Of a DNA stretch of 20,736 nucleotides, positions 11,380-20,736 are shown in pieces. Position 1 is the first letter of the stretch. Every line of letters starts with the position of its first letter. The notes below the pieces were generated by a model. That model was not told the DNA's origin and made no database searches. It was given only the letters and a program-made list of their open reading frames with translations. The translations under genes and the position numbers were made by a program. Origin of the DNA: Conidiobolus incongruus B7586 (Eukaryota > Entomophthoromycota > Entomophthoromycetes > Entomophthorales > Conidiobolaceae); the NCBI GenBank assembly GCA_000697335.1, contig JNEM01011198.1, positions 1 through 20,736 on the forward strand. Direction: 5' to 3'.

Positions 11380-11385
11380 AATAAA
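11380..11385 (+). terminator. Candidate polyadenylation signal AATAAA of the secreted-protein gene
   Basis: AATAAA begins 8 nt after the TAA stop, in TGTGTTAATAAACTTTA. The position would give a very short 3' UTR. A/T richness makes the hexamer common by chance, so this is only plausible. Confidence 0.4.
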
Positions 11386-11392
11386 CTTTAGC

Positions 11393-11419
11393 AATAATAA
11401 TAATAATAATAATAATAAT
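11393..11419. repeat. (AAT)9 microsatellite
   Basis: Nine uninterrupted AAT units lie in the 104-nt gap between the convergent secreted-protein and PEX12 stop codons, so probably in the 3' UTR of one or both transcripts. Confidence 0.95.
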
Positions 11420-11447
11420 GATAACGAGAATTATATTGCTATATTGT

Positions 11448-11458
11448 TTTATTTTATT
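11448..11458 (-). terminator. Candidate polyadenylation signals of PEX12 (two AATAAA, minus strand)
   Basis: On the minus strand the sequence AATAAAATAAA follows the PEX12 stop codon by about 18 nt, giving two overlapping copies of the hexamer. With the opposing signal at 11380-11385 this fits two convergent genes ending within about 100 nt. Confidence 0.4.
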
Positions 11459-11476
11459 TGAATTAATTGAAATAAG

Positions 11477-12745
11477 TTAAAATTGTGTTGAAAAATAAAT
11501 CCTCCTCAATTGCTTTTGTTTGGTGGTGGTCCAAGTAATAGGACATCGTCCAAATTGTTCCAAATAATTGTAGATACAAGGGTAGCAAAAGACGTAACCA
11601 CTAGGGATCACTGTTGGATTAGTCCTGGGTCTAAGACAGAGGGGACATTGCGAAGCATCTTTCGGCAGTTGCAATCCCTTGGGATGGGGAGGGAGGGGTG
11701 CAGGAGGGTCAGGGAGTGAGGGTAACATATTGTTCTGCTGACTGTGAGGGGAAGAGTACCACCACTCCAAAAATTTGAAGAAGAATATAGACATTGGCAA
11801 TGCGACCTTCAAAATGTCTACCAACTTGCTCAAGAGCTGAGCAAATATGTGGATGATGAGTTGAGGTCGTGAGAGTTGAGTGTAAGTTGGGAGTTTCGCT
11901 TTGAGTTGGGATTTTTCGTGTTGGTACTTCATATCTTCCATTGTCATTCTCCTCAGAATCAAATTGAGGGCGTGATAATAGGGTGATGGGTACTTTGAGT
12001 GGTTATAAAGGTATCCGATTTGGTATCCCAACTCCGTCAAATTTAATACCATGTGGAAATATGGATACGCTTTAACAAACACTTTCCTCAACACTTTAAA
12101 CAATCTCGTCATCAATTTAGTGTAATATTCTTTCCTAGAGAAATTTTCGTAATTTTGAGTTTCGTCTTGATCATCTTCTTCCTCGTCGTCTGATTCGAAA
12201 TCTTCACCGAAGAGTTGACTGGCCAAACCACCCGAAGCGGATTCGTAAGCTTGGTCCAACTTGTTCTTGAGATATGGCGCCCCGACCTCGACCAAAAGCG
12301 ACAGCCACTTCTCTCTCGTAGTCAAGTCGGGGGCTGTGGGCTTGCCACCATTTTCACTCGAATTTTGAATATTTTTCAACCTTCTCAGCCCGTAGAAACT
12401 TTCTGAAAAAGTAGCATCTAAAAATAATTAATATTGTATTAACATATTATAAATTTAATATTTACTCCATAATTCCAAATAATGTTTCTGAATAAGCAAG
12501 TTCAAAACCAAATAAAATTCTTCATAAAATTTCAATAATTTTAACAATGTTCTGGGATATCTCTGAGCATAAATCTAAAAACCATTAATACAATAGTTAT
12601 TATTTATCATTATATTATTTACTGTCAAAATATATTTCAAAGCAGGATTAAACAATTGATTTAACTTCTTTTGTGCTACAATTTCGAAAATACTCGGCTT
12701 CAAAGGGTCACTGCCCAAGGATCCGAGACTTGTCATAAATTCCAT
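11477..12745 (-). CDS. PEX12: Peroxin-12, RING-type peroxisome import protein, three exons
   Basis: PEX12 is a peroxisomal membrane RING protein. With PEX2 and PEX10 it forms the ubiquitin ligase that recycles the import receptor PEX5. Minus-strand exons 12745-12623, 12574-12466 and 12417-11477 are joined across two 48-nt introns (donors GTAAAT, acceptors TTTTAG; phases 0 and 1), giving 390 residues, the usual family length. The N-terminal PSIFEIVAQ (residues 17-25), the block around YPRTLLKLLKFYEEFYLVLN (exon 2) and FSESFYGLRRL (81-91) are family hallmarks. Hydrophobic segments at about 190-215 and 277-299 would span the membrane. The C-terminal RING has CPLC (335-338), the SGYVFCYPC block ending at Cys358, and Cys369 in RCPIT. 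These five cysteines bind one zinc, as known for PEX12. An acidic insert at about 151-163 precedes the central membrane part, and a Pro-rich linker precedes the RING. The start has A at -3 and G at +4; a second in-frame ATG lies at codon 4. Confidence 0.95.
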
Positions 12746-12904
12746 CTTTACTGAATATTTTGAATTGATTTGGTGACCTTAGTTGGGTGAGTTTATGATT
12801 TAAAGTTAAGAGAGATAAATTGGGATTGTGGGTATTGAAGTGAGTGACTTTGTATCAAGTGATAAAAAATTGAATTAATTATTTGAATTGGAAATTTAAT
12901 CAAT

Positions 12905-12912
12905 TCACGTGA
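12905..12912. promoter_or_regulatory. CACGTG E-box-like palindrome upstream of PEX12
   Basis: TCACGTGA lies about 160 nt upstream of the PEX12 start. CACGTG is the core site of fungal bHLH factors such as Cbf1 and Pho4. An 8-bp palindrome with four G/C bases is less expected by chance in DNA this AT-rich, but no binding is shown. Confidence 0.35.
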
Positions 12913-12916
12913 CTGG

Positions 12917-12935
12917 TATCAATTTTAAATTGATA
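12917..12935. repeat. Perfect AT palindrome, 9-bp arms, 1-nt centre
   Basis: TATCAATTT, one T, then its exact reverse complement AAATTGATA. It is four bases from the CACGTG site and could be a homeodomain-type binding site, or chance. Confidence 0.4.
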
Positions 12936-14173
12936 TTGAAGAGAACTGATTCTAAAATGTTCCATTAAATTTAATTAAAATAAAGAAAATCAGTAGTTAT
13001 TTTGAAATGTAAATAATTTAAATTTATATTTCTTGACTACTTTTATTCATTTTCAAGTCTGAACAATTCTGAATTTTATAAATATATCAATTTCATAATT
13101 TTGAAGTCAATCTTAAATACAATAGTTATTCATTGGATTGAATGCCAAAATATGAGTGATTGATAAGATTACACCATTGATTAATAATATAACAATATAA
13201 TAGTCCAAAACTAAAATAATGCTGATATATACCTTAAGTAAAAGATACACTGTTAAATTTCTATAAATTTCAAATATCGATATCCTTGTTTTCAGTTTTA
13301 TCGAAATAATAAAGTACAATCAATATCGATGTTGAGATATGATGATTTTATGGTATGATCTGATTTCAAATATTAAATACCAATAATTATAATAGTCTCT
13401 TTGTAATAAACAAATATAACAATTAATAAATACCATATTATCATTTTTGGAAAATCCTATTTAATAATTATAAATATTCTTGTATTTAATTCTATAAGAA
13501 TTATTTTAATGATTTTAATTTTAAACTATTTTGATTTTACATTTTGTTAGTGCATCAAAATTTCCTTTTAAAATTACAAATATACTCAATACATAATAAA
13601 CATAAAAATATTTAAAATCTATTAGATCATTATTTTATAATGATTTGATATTATAAATATTCAATTTTAATCTAATATAAATATATTATACATCATTTTA
13701 AATATTTTTAAGAATTATCTATTATTAATCATTAAAAATTATGAAGTTTACTAATATATATTAACAGTTTGATAAACTTCAAATTATATATTTTGCAATT
13801 TTTAATTCTAAATTTTAAGTGAACCCATTTGAATTTGCTTTTGATAACATAAAATTAAAATGATTAATGGCCAAGTTATTATCAAACAAGGTTGAATATA
13901 AATAATCAACTGAAGTATATTATATATGATTTTTATTAATATTCTGAATATATTTTGAGAAAATGATAATTAGTTTAAAAATTAAAAAAAAATATGAAAA
14001 TTATGATGGTATTATAGATAATTAATAAGTGTTAATAAATGTGAGATAATCAAAAATAGAATCCAATTTAGGAAAAATTAAAGCGTGAAATAAAGATTTT
14101 GAAAAATGTTTAAAGAGAGAAAAAAAATGTTAAAGTATAATGAATACTATTAATATCCAGCTAATTGGGATAG

Positions 14174-14247
14174 GCTCCCATAGCTCAGTTGGTTAGAGCG
14201 TGGTGCTAATAACGCCAAGGTCACAGGTTCGATCCCTGTTGGGAGCA
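14174..14247 (+). tRNA. tRNA-Ile (anticodon AAT)
   Basis: A full 74-nt cloverleaf without intron. The acceptor stem pairs GCTCCCA with TGGGAGC perfectly, discriminator A. The D arm is GCTC/GAGC. The anticodon stem is TGGTG/CGCCA (one T-G), with loop CTAATAA giving anticodon AAT, read as inosine-AU for AUU/AUC/AUA. The variable loop is AGGTC and the T arm is ACAGG/CCTGT with loop TTCGATC. The B box GGTTCGATCCC is the same as in the tRNA-Arg gene. No CCA is encoded and a T5 run follows. Confidence 0.97.
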
Positions 14248-14252
14248 TTTTT
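14248..14252 (+). terminator. RNA polymerase III terminator of tRNA-Ile
   Basis: Five T residues directly after the discriminator base, a standard pol III stop. The convergent transporter gene ends 168 nt further on. Confidence 0.8.
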
Positions 14253-14420
14253 CTATTTTGAATATCATTTTTTTTTCAATAATTTTTCATATTATCAAAT
14301 TTTATAATATATAACTAATGTTTTAAATTGATTTTGATTTTATTCGACTTTAATTTGTATTTATATTTATATATGCAAAATAATTAAATAACAATATATT
14401 AACAAATTTCTAAAATAATT

Positions 14421-16115
14421 TTAGTGACCTGCAGGAGCTGGCATATCCTCCTTCTTAGGGATAGCAACTTTAGTAATACCCAACACACTGAGGAAACAGA
14501 TAATAGCAAATGGGATCATACAAATGTAACCGTAGCGGAAAGCCATGAAGTAGCAAGATCTCAAGAGCTCTCTATTTTCTTCACTAAGAGTACGAGCAAT
14601 ATGAGGACGTACAATCTCTTCGGGAGAGAAACCAGGCAAGCGTGTGGCAATTTGTTGAACGAGAACGTTGTTGTAAACACTACCGACGATGGCAAGTCCA
14701 ATGACACCTCCAATGTTAGTGGTGAAAGTAATAAAACCGGTGGCAATTGCAACATCTTCGGTGTTGACACTGAGCTGACATACGAGAATGATTAATTGAA
14801 GAATCAAACCAAGGCCCATACCATTAATCATAACAAAAATAACTTGTTCAGCAAGGGTTGAGTGTTGTCTCATGAAGGCAACAAGACATACACCAATAAT
14901 GGTAATAGCACCTCCAACCCACATTACTCCACGAATAGTTTTGAAAACGTTAATAAGATAGCCAGATGAAATACAGAAGATTGAAATGGTGACCAAAAAG
15001 GGAATCAAATGGTATCCAGAGACACTAGGTGTAGCATCATGAACAGATTGGAAATATACAGGAAGATAGAAAATAGTGACAAAATTGACTGCACCAGCAG
15101 TCAAATTAGCAATATTAGATAGAATGACGTTACGGACAAATACACGAGCAGGTAAAATTGGTTCAGCAGCGACTTTATATTGAACGAAAAGGAATACAGC
15201 CAAGAAAATGATCATTAATACGAATAAAACAATAATTGGAGTAGAGTTCCAAGGATAGTCTTTACCACCCCAATTCGTTGCGAGGATAAGGGCAACAATG
15301 GTCAAAATTAATGAAATAGAACCCAAGAAGTCAACTCGCTTCATATTGGACATAATATTACCTTCAGATTTGGGCAAATCGAGAACAAAAATGACCAAAA
15401 GAGCTAAAATGAAACAAATTGGCAATAATATATAGAAAATAATTCTCCAAGATACTTCAGCAATTAATCCTCCGACAATTGGACCAATAATATTAGAAAT
15501 AGCAAAGGTCATTGAAACTAAGCCAAGGTATGCAGAACGTTGTTCCAGTGGAATAACATCAGATACCATGATAAAGCTCATACTCATGAGACCACCGCCA
15601 CCAATACCTGCAATAACTCTGAAGATGATCAGCATAACCATTGATTTGGCCAATGCACAACCCAAACAACCGACGGCAAAAATTGCAATACCGATAAGTT
15701 CAACAGGTTTTCTGCCGAAAATATCGCTCAATTTTCCGTATAGAGGAGTAAATGCAACAACAGTCAACATGTAACCACCGGCAATCCAAGTAAGGGAGCC
15801 GAATGATTGGAGATCTGACCCAATGGTCTCAGTGACAGTTGATACAGCAGTTTCACTGATGGTAGCGATGAGAATACCAAATACGAGACCGAAAGTAATG
15901 AGAATCTTGTTCAAGGTACCTTTGAATTGGGGTCCCGACTTAGCATTGCCGCTCCCAGCAACAGTTGCGACATTACCCTTCTCATTCAGGGTTTCGTTAG
16001 AAGATTTCTGATTGAGTGAGCTATCATTGACTTCGTTGACACGATGGGAAAATTCCGAATGGTTTAGCGTATTCGCAGAAGTAGGGTTTGACTGTATGTC
16101 CAACTGACTAGACAT
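14421..16115 (-). CDS. DHA2-type (14-helix) major facilitator transporter
   Basis: Proton-coupled exporter or vacuolar importer of small molecules (drugs or basic amino acids), 564 residues, no intron. A polar N-terminal tail of about 68 residues precedes roughly 14 hydrophobic segments spread over 70-550, the DHA2 plan. Motif A, GKLSDIFGRKP (127-137), lies between helices 2 and 3. ISNIIGPIVGGLI (206-218) is antiporter motif C, followed by WRIIFYILLPI (223-233). The helix-1 motif, usually LDxTIV, reads SETAV here (88-92), with Glu instead of Asp. After helix 13 comes a long loop (about 485-520), as in DHA2 proteins. The closest described groups are yeast azole-resistance and VBA/Fnx vacuolar amino-acid transporters; the substrate cannot be fixed. 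Codons often end in C or G, unlike the other genes here, suggesting strong expression. The start ATG has A at -3 and a TATA box about 60 nt upstream. Confidence 0.95.
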   Translation of the reverse strand: MSSQLDIQSNPTSANTLNHSEFSHRVNEVNDSSLNQKSSNETLNEKGNVATVAGSGNAKSGPQFKGTLNKILITFGLVFGILIATISETAVSTVTETIGSDLQSFGSLTWIAGGYMLTVVAFTPLYGKLSDIFGRKPVELIGIAIFAVGCLGCALAKSMVMLIIFRVIAGIGGGGLMSMSFIMVSDVIPLEQRSAYLGLVSMTFAISNIIGPIVGGLIAEVSWRIIFYILLPICFILALLVIFVLDLPKSEGNIMSNMKRVDFLGSISLILTIVALILATNWGGKDYPWNSTPIIVLFVLMIIFLAVFLFVQYKVAAEPILPARVFVRNVILSNIANLTAGAVNFVTIFYLPVYFQSVHDATPSVSGYHLIPFLVTISIFCISSGYLINVFKTIRGVMWVGGAITIIGVCLVAFMRQHSTLAEQVIFVMINGMGLGLILQLIILVCQLSVNTEDVAIATGFITFTTNIGGVIGLAIVGSVYNNVLVQQIATRLPGFSPEEIVRPHIARTLSEENRELLRSCYFMAFRYGYICMIPFAIICFLSVLGITKVAIPKKEDMPAPAGH

Positions 16116-16174
16116 TCTATATATTAATTAAATAAGTAAACAAAGAATCAGGACAAATTTTGACAATTCTCTAT

Positions 16175-16182
16175 TATTTATA
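16175..16182 (-). promoter_or_regulatory. TATA box of the DHA2 transporter gene
   Basis: TATAAATA on the minus strand lies 60 nt upstream of the start codon, in a short G/C-containing context (CGGGTATAAATAATAG) that sets it apart from the AT background. The spacing suits a short 5' leader. Confidence 0.55.
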
Positions 16183-16507
16183 CCCGACTGAGCAGTGGAT
16201 GAAAATCTAAGGGATACAGTAATTGTATAGCATATCCAAAAACGTTAAAATAGTTGAGAAAATGATGAAGAAATGAAAATGATGAGGTCTAAATCCTCCA
16301 ATCATGTTGAAATATTTTTAGAATTTTTTTTAGAGCCAATCTACGTGGATTTAAGAGGATGTGGATATATTCCTAATGATAGGAAATTACAATTTAATTG
16401 GGATCATTTTATTCTTGGTAAATCAATTTAATTCTATTTAAAGCAAAATTTTTTAGATATTTTATAATTTATGAATAAATCAAATTTATATACATAACTT
16501 TGCAGAT

Positions 16508-16509
<2 letters not shown>

Positions 16510-16553
<44 letters not shown>
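16510..16553. repeat. (AT)22 microsatellite
   Basis: Forty-four bases of uninterrupted alternating A and T, the longest simple repeat in the window, about 400 nt upstream of the DHA2 transporter start. It can form cruciforms and is likely to vary in length between isolates. Confidence 0.97.
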
Positions 16554-16556
<3 letters not shown>

Positions 16557-18718
16557 TATTAGCCTGTATCATATTCAAACTAACTGTATAGAACAATCAA
16601 GCATCCAACAAATTTCAATTAGGCGAAATGTACAATGTGAAATCTTGATCCTTTTCTCATTACTTTGATTACACAAATCCAATTCTAATTCATCATTTTT
16701 GACATCTACCTAAATATAGTAAACCCAAATACTCAACCCTAATATATACTCGATTATTGATGCAGTATATATATTACTAATTACTAATTTATAATATATT
16801 ATATTATTAAACTTATTAATAATGTTACTTTTCAATATATGCATGGAATATAAATTACAATTGATGAATTATTTTACTCTTCGAATCTTTAATATTATTA
16901 ATTATTTTGTCTAATTTTTAAATTTGTTCATGGTTGTGTATCATATGCAATGTGGATCTTTAAAATGTGAGAATCATAACAATAAAAAGAACTACTATTT
17001 GGTAAAATAAGGTATCTATAGAATTATGTTGTACGATATAAGATTTATTAGCATTCGAAATGCTCAAATATACACAACATTTTTAATTACTCCAAATGAC
17101 TTAATATTATTCAGATTCTGTTATAGTTATGATGACAAATTTTGGATTTAAAATATTATTATATTGAAAAATATATAAAATATTATAATATATATAGAAA
17201 AATGATAAATATTAAACATATCCAAACATTTAAATATAGCATCTATCATCAATCATATTGTATAATATTTTAATAGTTCAAATTTTCCTACCCATATTTT
17301 GTAATTATCATATATTTAACTTATTTTGTTGGTTTATAAGGTAAAAAATATTTAATAAAAATTTTCAAAATTCAATCAAATATTAACCAAATTTTAATAT
17401 TTGAAAATTATTAAATCATAAATTTATTTAAAAAAAATTTTTTTTAGAAATCAAATTTTATTATTTTATTGGTTAAATTGAAATAATTATTTCATGAATT
17501 ATTCTTATTAAATTTTAATTATTAAAAGGAGATTTATATTATTGATTATTAATAAAATTTTATAATTAGCTAATTGATGAATTATTTTATGATGTATTTT
17601 AAGATCATTATTTTAATTTTAATCGCATACTCAATTTGGATAATTTTATTAGTTTATCAGAAAGTTTTTGAATACTTTTGGGTTGATATGATTTTATGCC
17701 GAAATATATTAACTTATACTTTTTTTAAAATGAAGCGTGCTTTTTGTTTCATATAAATTAAAAATATTTAATATATATTATAAAAGGATTTTATGAGCCT
17801 TGGTTAAAAATATATATTGTTTTGTATTAATAAATTATATATATATATTTAATTAAATACCCTAAGGTTTATTATGAGTATATTAAGATAGATGGAAAAA
17901 TGTTTTTTTATATATTTTGTTAGTAAATTAAAAAGTATAATTCTCTATTAAATACAAATTTAAATTGAGTTTTTAAAAATTAATTACTATAATTATAAAA
18001 ATAAAATGAAAATAGATTCAGGGATATATAGAAAGAAATACTACTTGATCATTCAATATTATATATTGAAATATGATTGTTAATTTAAATATTCTTATTT
18101 TATTTTGAAATAAGGCCTGAGATAAAATACTCATAGTTAATATCATAAATATTATTAAATATATCTAACAATATAAATCAAATGTAATAACTAGAAATTT
18201 TTACGAACATATATTATTATTTCTAGGTTATTAAAATAAATTGCTATTATCAACTATGGCTGGCACCATTATAGAAATATTATTATTTTAAAAATCTAGA
18301 GAATGGACTGAATGTAAAATTTAATATCAAATTTTATATGCCAAATATTCTAAAAAAGATTTTTAATCATTGGTATAGATTATAAAAATGCTCGTTTCAA
18401 ATTACTCTCAGCATCATCAGTCACTTTAATAATATGATGCATAATATATTTAAACAATGATATATTTTAAAATGATGTTGATTTTATTAAATCCAAAAGC
18501 CTCTAACTATTTATAATAATACTAAGCTTGATAAATGAAGCATAGCCAAAAACTTATTAAATTAAGACATAGGCTTTATTGCCCCACCTGGTATATTTTA
18601 CAAACATGAAATGTTGTAACAAGGGTTTTGGGTGAAAACAAATTTCAAAGGTATTAATATGAAATTCATTAAGGATATTAATCTGATAAACAAAGAGCTT
18701 TTGATAGGTTTAAACAGC

Positions 18719-18733
18719 TTCCAAAGTTTGGAA
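18719..18733. repeat. Perfect palindrome TTCCAAA-G-TTTGGAA
   Basis: Two exact 7-base arms around a single G, within a patch slightly richer in G+C. Possible protein-binding site or chance. Confidence 0.4.
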
Positions 18734-20291
18734 ACAAAATATAGCAAATAATGGAAACTATTAAATTTACTGTATAATAATATTTTTACTAATATCTATT
18801 AATCTGAATTTAAAATATGATTTGAAATAAAATTTCCAAGAGAATCACACAGTCTAATAATATATTTTCAGGGATTTGAAATGAAATTATTAGATCTATA
18901 TTAAATAGAAATTAATTGTGTAGTCAGAATTAAATTTTTCCTATAATACAAACCAATTTAGTCATTTTAACCAATTAATTTTCTGAAAATGCCTCTTATC
19001 ATATTCTATTTTATGATTAATACTATTGAAATCAATAAAAGTTTATAAACATCAAGTTATACAAAATCGAGAGGTACTTGATGATGTAATCGATCGTTAA
19101 TTAAACCCAATATTAATACCCCAACTCATTATCAAAATAATGAACAAAATTTAGGATAAATTATGAACAATAATTTACCACATTAATAAATTTTCAAATA
19201 TCTAAGACTTGACCAAGAAAAAAGCTCTAATTGTACTAGTAATTTCTAGGAGATGGATTTTCATTTAATTAAGAACGGTTTTTTATTTAAAAATTTCTCA
19301 TTTAATATAAATTTTACCCCATTAAGAAATATAGACTTTGGATTTCTTAATTTGGAATTTTTCAAAATTTTAACAAAATTTATGTTGAGTAAATTATGAA
19401 AAAAAATTTTTTTAATCATTAATTTTAATTGCATTAAAAAACTAATCTTAAAATATAACATTTTATAACTAATATATTAAAATAATACATTATGATGATT
19501 AAATTATAAATCCATAGGATATATTTTCAGCAACATACTACTCAATTATATGAATTTTTACTCTTTATTTGCTATTATAAAATTTCATTATATATTTTAA
19601 TGTTTTAACTCAATTATTGTGTTAGATATTTAATATTAGACAAATATCAGATAAATTGAATTCTGGAAATATTAAGTTTCAAATTAATAATTCGAAACAT
19701 CCTTAAAATTTATCCAATAACTTGATTATTTGATCTAGTACAAATATCGTAATTGAATATTGAAAAATTATTTGAATAAAATAAAATATTAATTGAGTTA
19801 AATTTTAGGAATATCAGTAATATTGTATATTTAATATTAAAAAAATATTATATGAATTGATGATATAACTTATTTGATATATACGATTATCTAATATTGC
19901 CTAATAATTGTTTTTCAAATTTAATTAATTTTTATATGGAAGGAGAGTATTTATATTAAAATCATTATTATTTTATTTAACTAAGTCTCATTTAAAATTT
20001 TTATTATTATATAATTCCATATACTTTTAATACAAATTAACATACAGCATATTATTGATATTAAATCTTTTATATTATTTTAAGTTTATTAATATCATAT
20101 TCATATATTAAGATTAAAAATTTATATCGAGTTTATTTAAAAGAATAGTTAATTAATGTTATTAGTTTTTGAAAAATAATGCACAAATTGAATAATACTC
20201 TAAATTATAATATATTTTAAAAATTTTGCAAATTACTCAATAAGTATTAAAAAAAAGTAAAATAAAATTATTTTTAGAAAAATTTTCAAAC

Positions 20292-20315
20292 ATATATATA
20301 TATATATATATATAT
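20292..20315. repeat. (AT)12 microsatellite
   Basis: Twenty-four bases of alternating A and T in the right-hand AT-rich flank. Confidence 0.95.
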
Positions 20316-20736
20316 CTTAATAAATACTGAAAAAAAATAAAGTTAATTATTAAATTTTGGAGACTGTCAAGGTTTAATAATGTTAAAATTGGAAAGATTA
20401 ATATTTAGAGAATATCTTTTTATTTAATTAATTTTTAAAGTCAACTTAGATAAATATAATATTTGATATAATATTTTTCAACGAATATACATTATTAAAG
20501 AATTTATATTAGTTATTAAAATTATTATACTAAAATATATTTATGATTTATAATTTAATATAAATAATAATATATTATTTCAAATAATTTGATTATAAGT
20601 CAATATAAATAAATTTAATATAATTATCTTAATAATATTTTTATATTTTCAAATTTTCTATATTTTTTTTATTTTCTAAATACTGTAAATAAAGCATATA
20701 TTATTATAATATAAAATAATAAATAATATTTTAATT

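Larger units (their letters stand above)
12746..14173. other. AT-rich spacer: PEX12 promoter and upstream of tRNA-Ile
   Basis: No gene supported. The first 200 nt upstream of PEX12 are richer in G and hold a CACGTG palindrome and an AT palindrome, listed separately. The rest is low-complexity; the 68-codon minus-strand frame at 13113-13319 has no recognisable domain and typical AT-driven codons, so it is left out. Confidence 0.6.
16116..20736. other. Transporter promoter and gene-free AT-rich right flank
   Basis: The first ~300 nt are the transporter's upstream region. Beyond that, no gene, RNA or mobile element can be supported over more than 4 kb. The frames at 17574-17756 (plus) and 19261-19461 (minus) are AT-driven Ile/Leu/Phe/Lys strings without domain features. 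Two patches are a little richer in G+C, about 16560-16760 and about 18540-18760, and may be decayed sequence. No terminal repeats, target-site duplications or telomeric repeats were seen. Confidence 0.65.

Noticed and set aside
14424-14795. 123-codon plus-strand frame antisense to the transporter
   Set aside because: It is the reverse shadow of a well-conserved transporter coding region and has no family features.
17574-17756. 60-codon membrane-like plus-strand frame
   Set aside because: The hydrophobicity comes from A/T codons for Ile, Leu, Phe and Tyr; no start context or neighbours support it.
1-20736. Transposons, retroelements, CRISPR arrays, rRNA or telomeric repeats
   Set aside because: No transposase or reverse-transcriptase motifs, long terminal repeats, regular spacer arrays or rRNA segments were seen on either strand.

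Overview
The window is nuclear DNA of a very AT-rich fungus. Evidence for a fungus: short spliceosomal introns (48-50 nt in the two genes where they are clear, 100 nt in a third) with GTA-type donors and TAG/CAG acceptors, eukaryotic tRNA genes without encoded CCA, the kinetochore protein MIS12/MTW1, the peroxisomal RING peroxin PEX12, a Bre4-like transporter of a type typical of fungi, and a 14-helix DHA2 drug/amino-acid antiporter. Coding DNA is clearly richer in G+C than the spacers, which by eye are nearly all A/T. An early-diverging lineage (Entomophthorales such as Conidiobolus, Kickxellomycotina, or Glomeromycotina) fits the composition and intron style, but this is inference. PEX12 argues against the equally AT-rich anaerobic gut fungi.

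Layout. 1-3537: AT desert with a little structured DNA near its right end. 3538-7591 (+): two-exon Bre4-like membrane protein. 8268-8340 (+): tRNA-Arg(ACG). 8519-9737 (-): four-exon MIS12-like kinetochore gene. 11127-11372 (+): single-exon small secreted cysteine-rich protein. 11477-12745 (-): three-exon PEX12. 14174-14247 (+): tRNA-Ile(AAT). 14421-16115 (-): intronless DHA2-type MFS transporter with a TATA box. 16116-20736: second AT desert holding an (AT)22 microsatellite.

The genes are not a metabolic cluster. They are housekeeping functions (chromosome segregation, peroxisome import, translation) mixed with two transporters of unrelated families and one lineage-specific-looking secreted protein. 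After the first gene, plus- and minus-strand genes alternate, so all neighbours are divergent or convergent; three tail-to-tail pairs are tight (104-178 nt apart).

The hunt found no new multi-gene system. The best candidates for a second look are the 10-cysteine secreted protein, the unclear third intron of the MIS12-like gene, and the very short shared 3' region between the secreted protein and PEX12. No transposon, retroelement, CRISPR array or rRNA was recognised.
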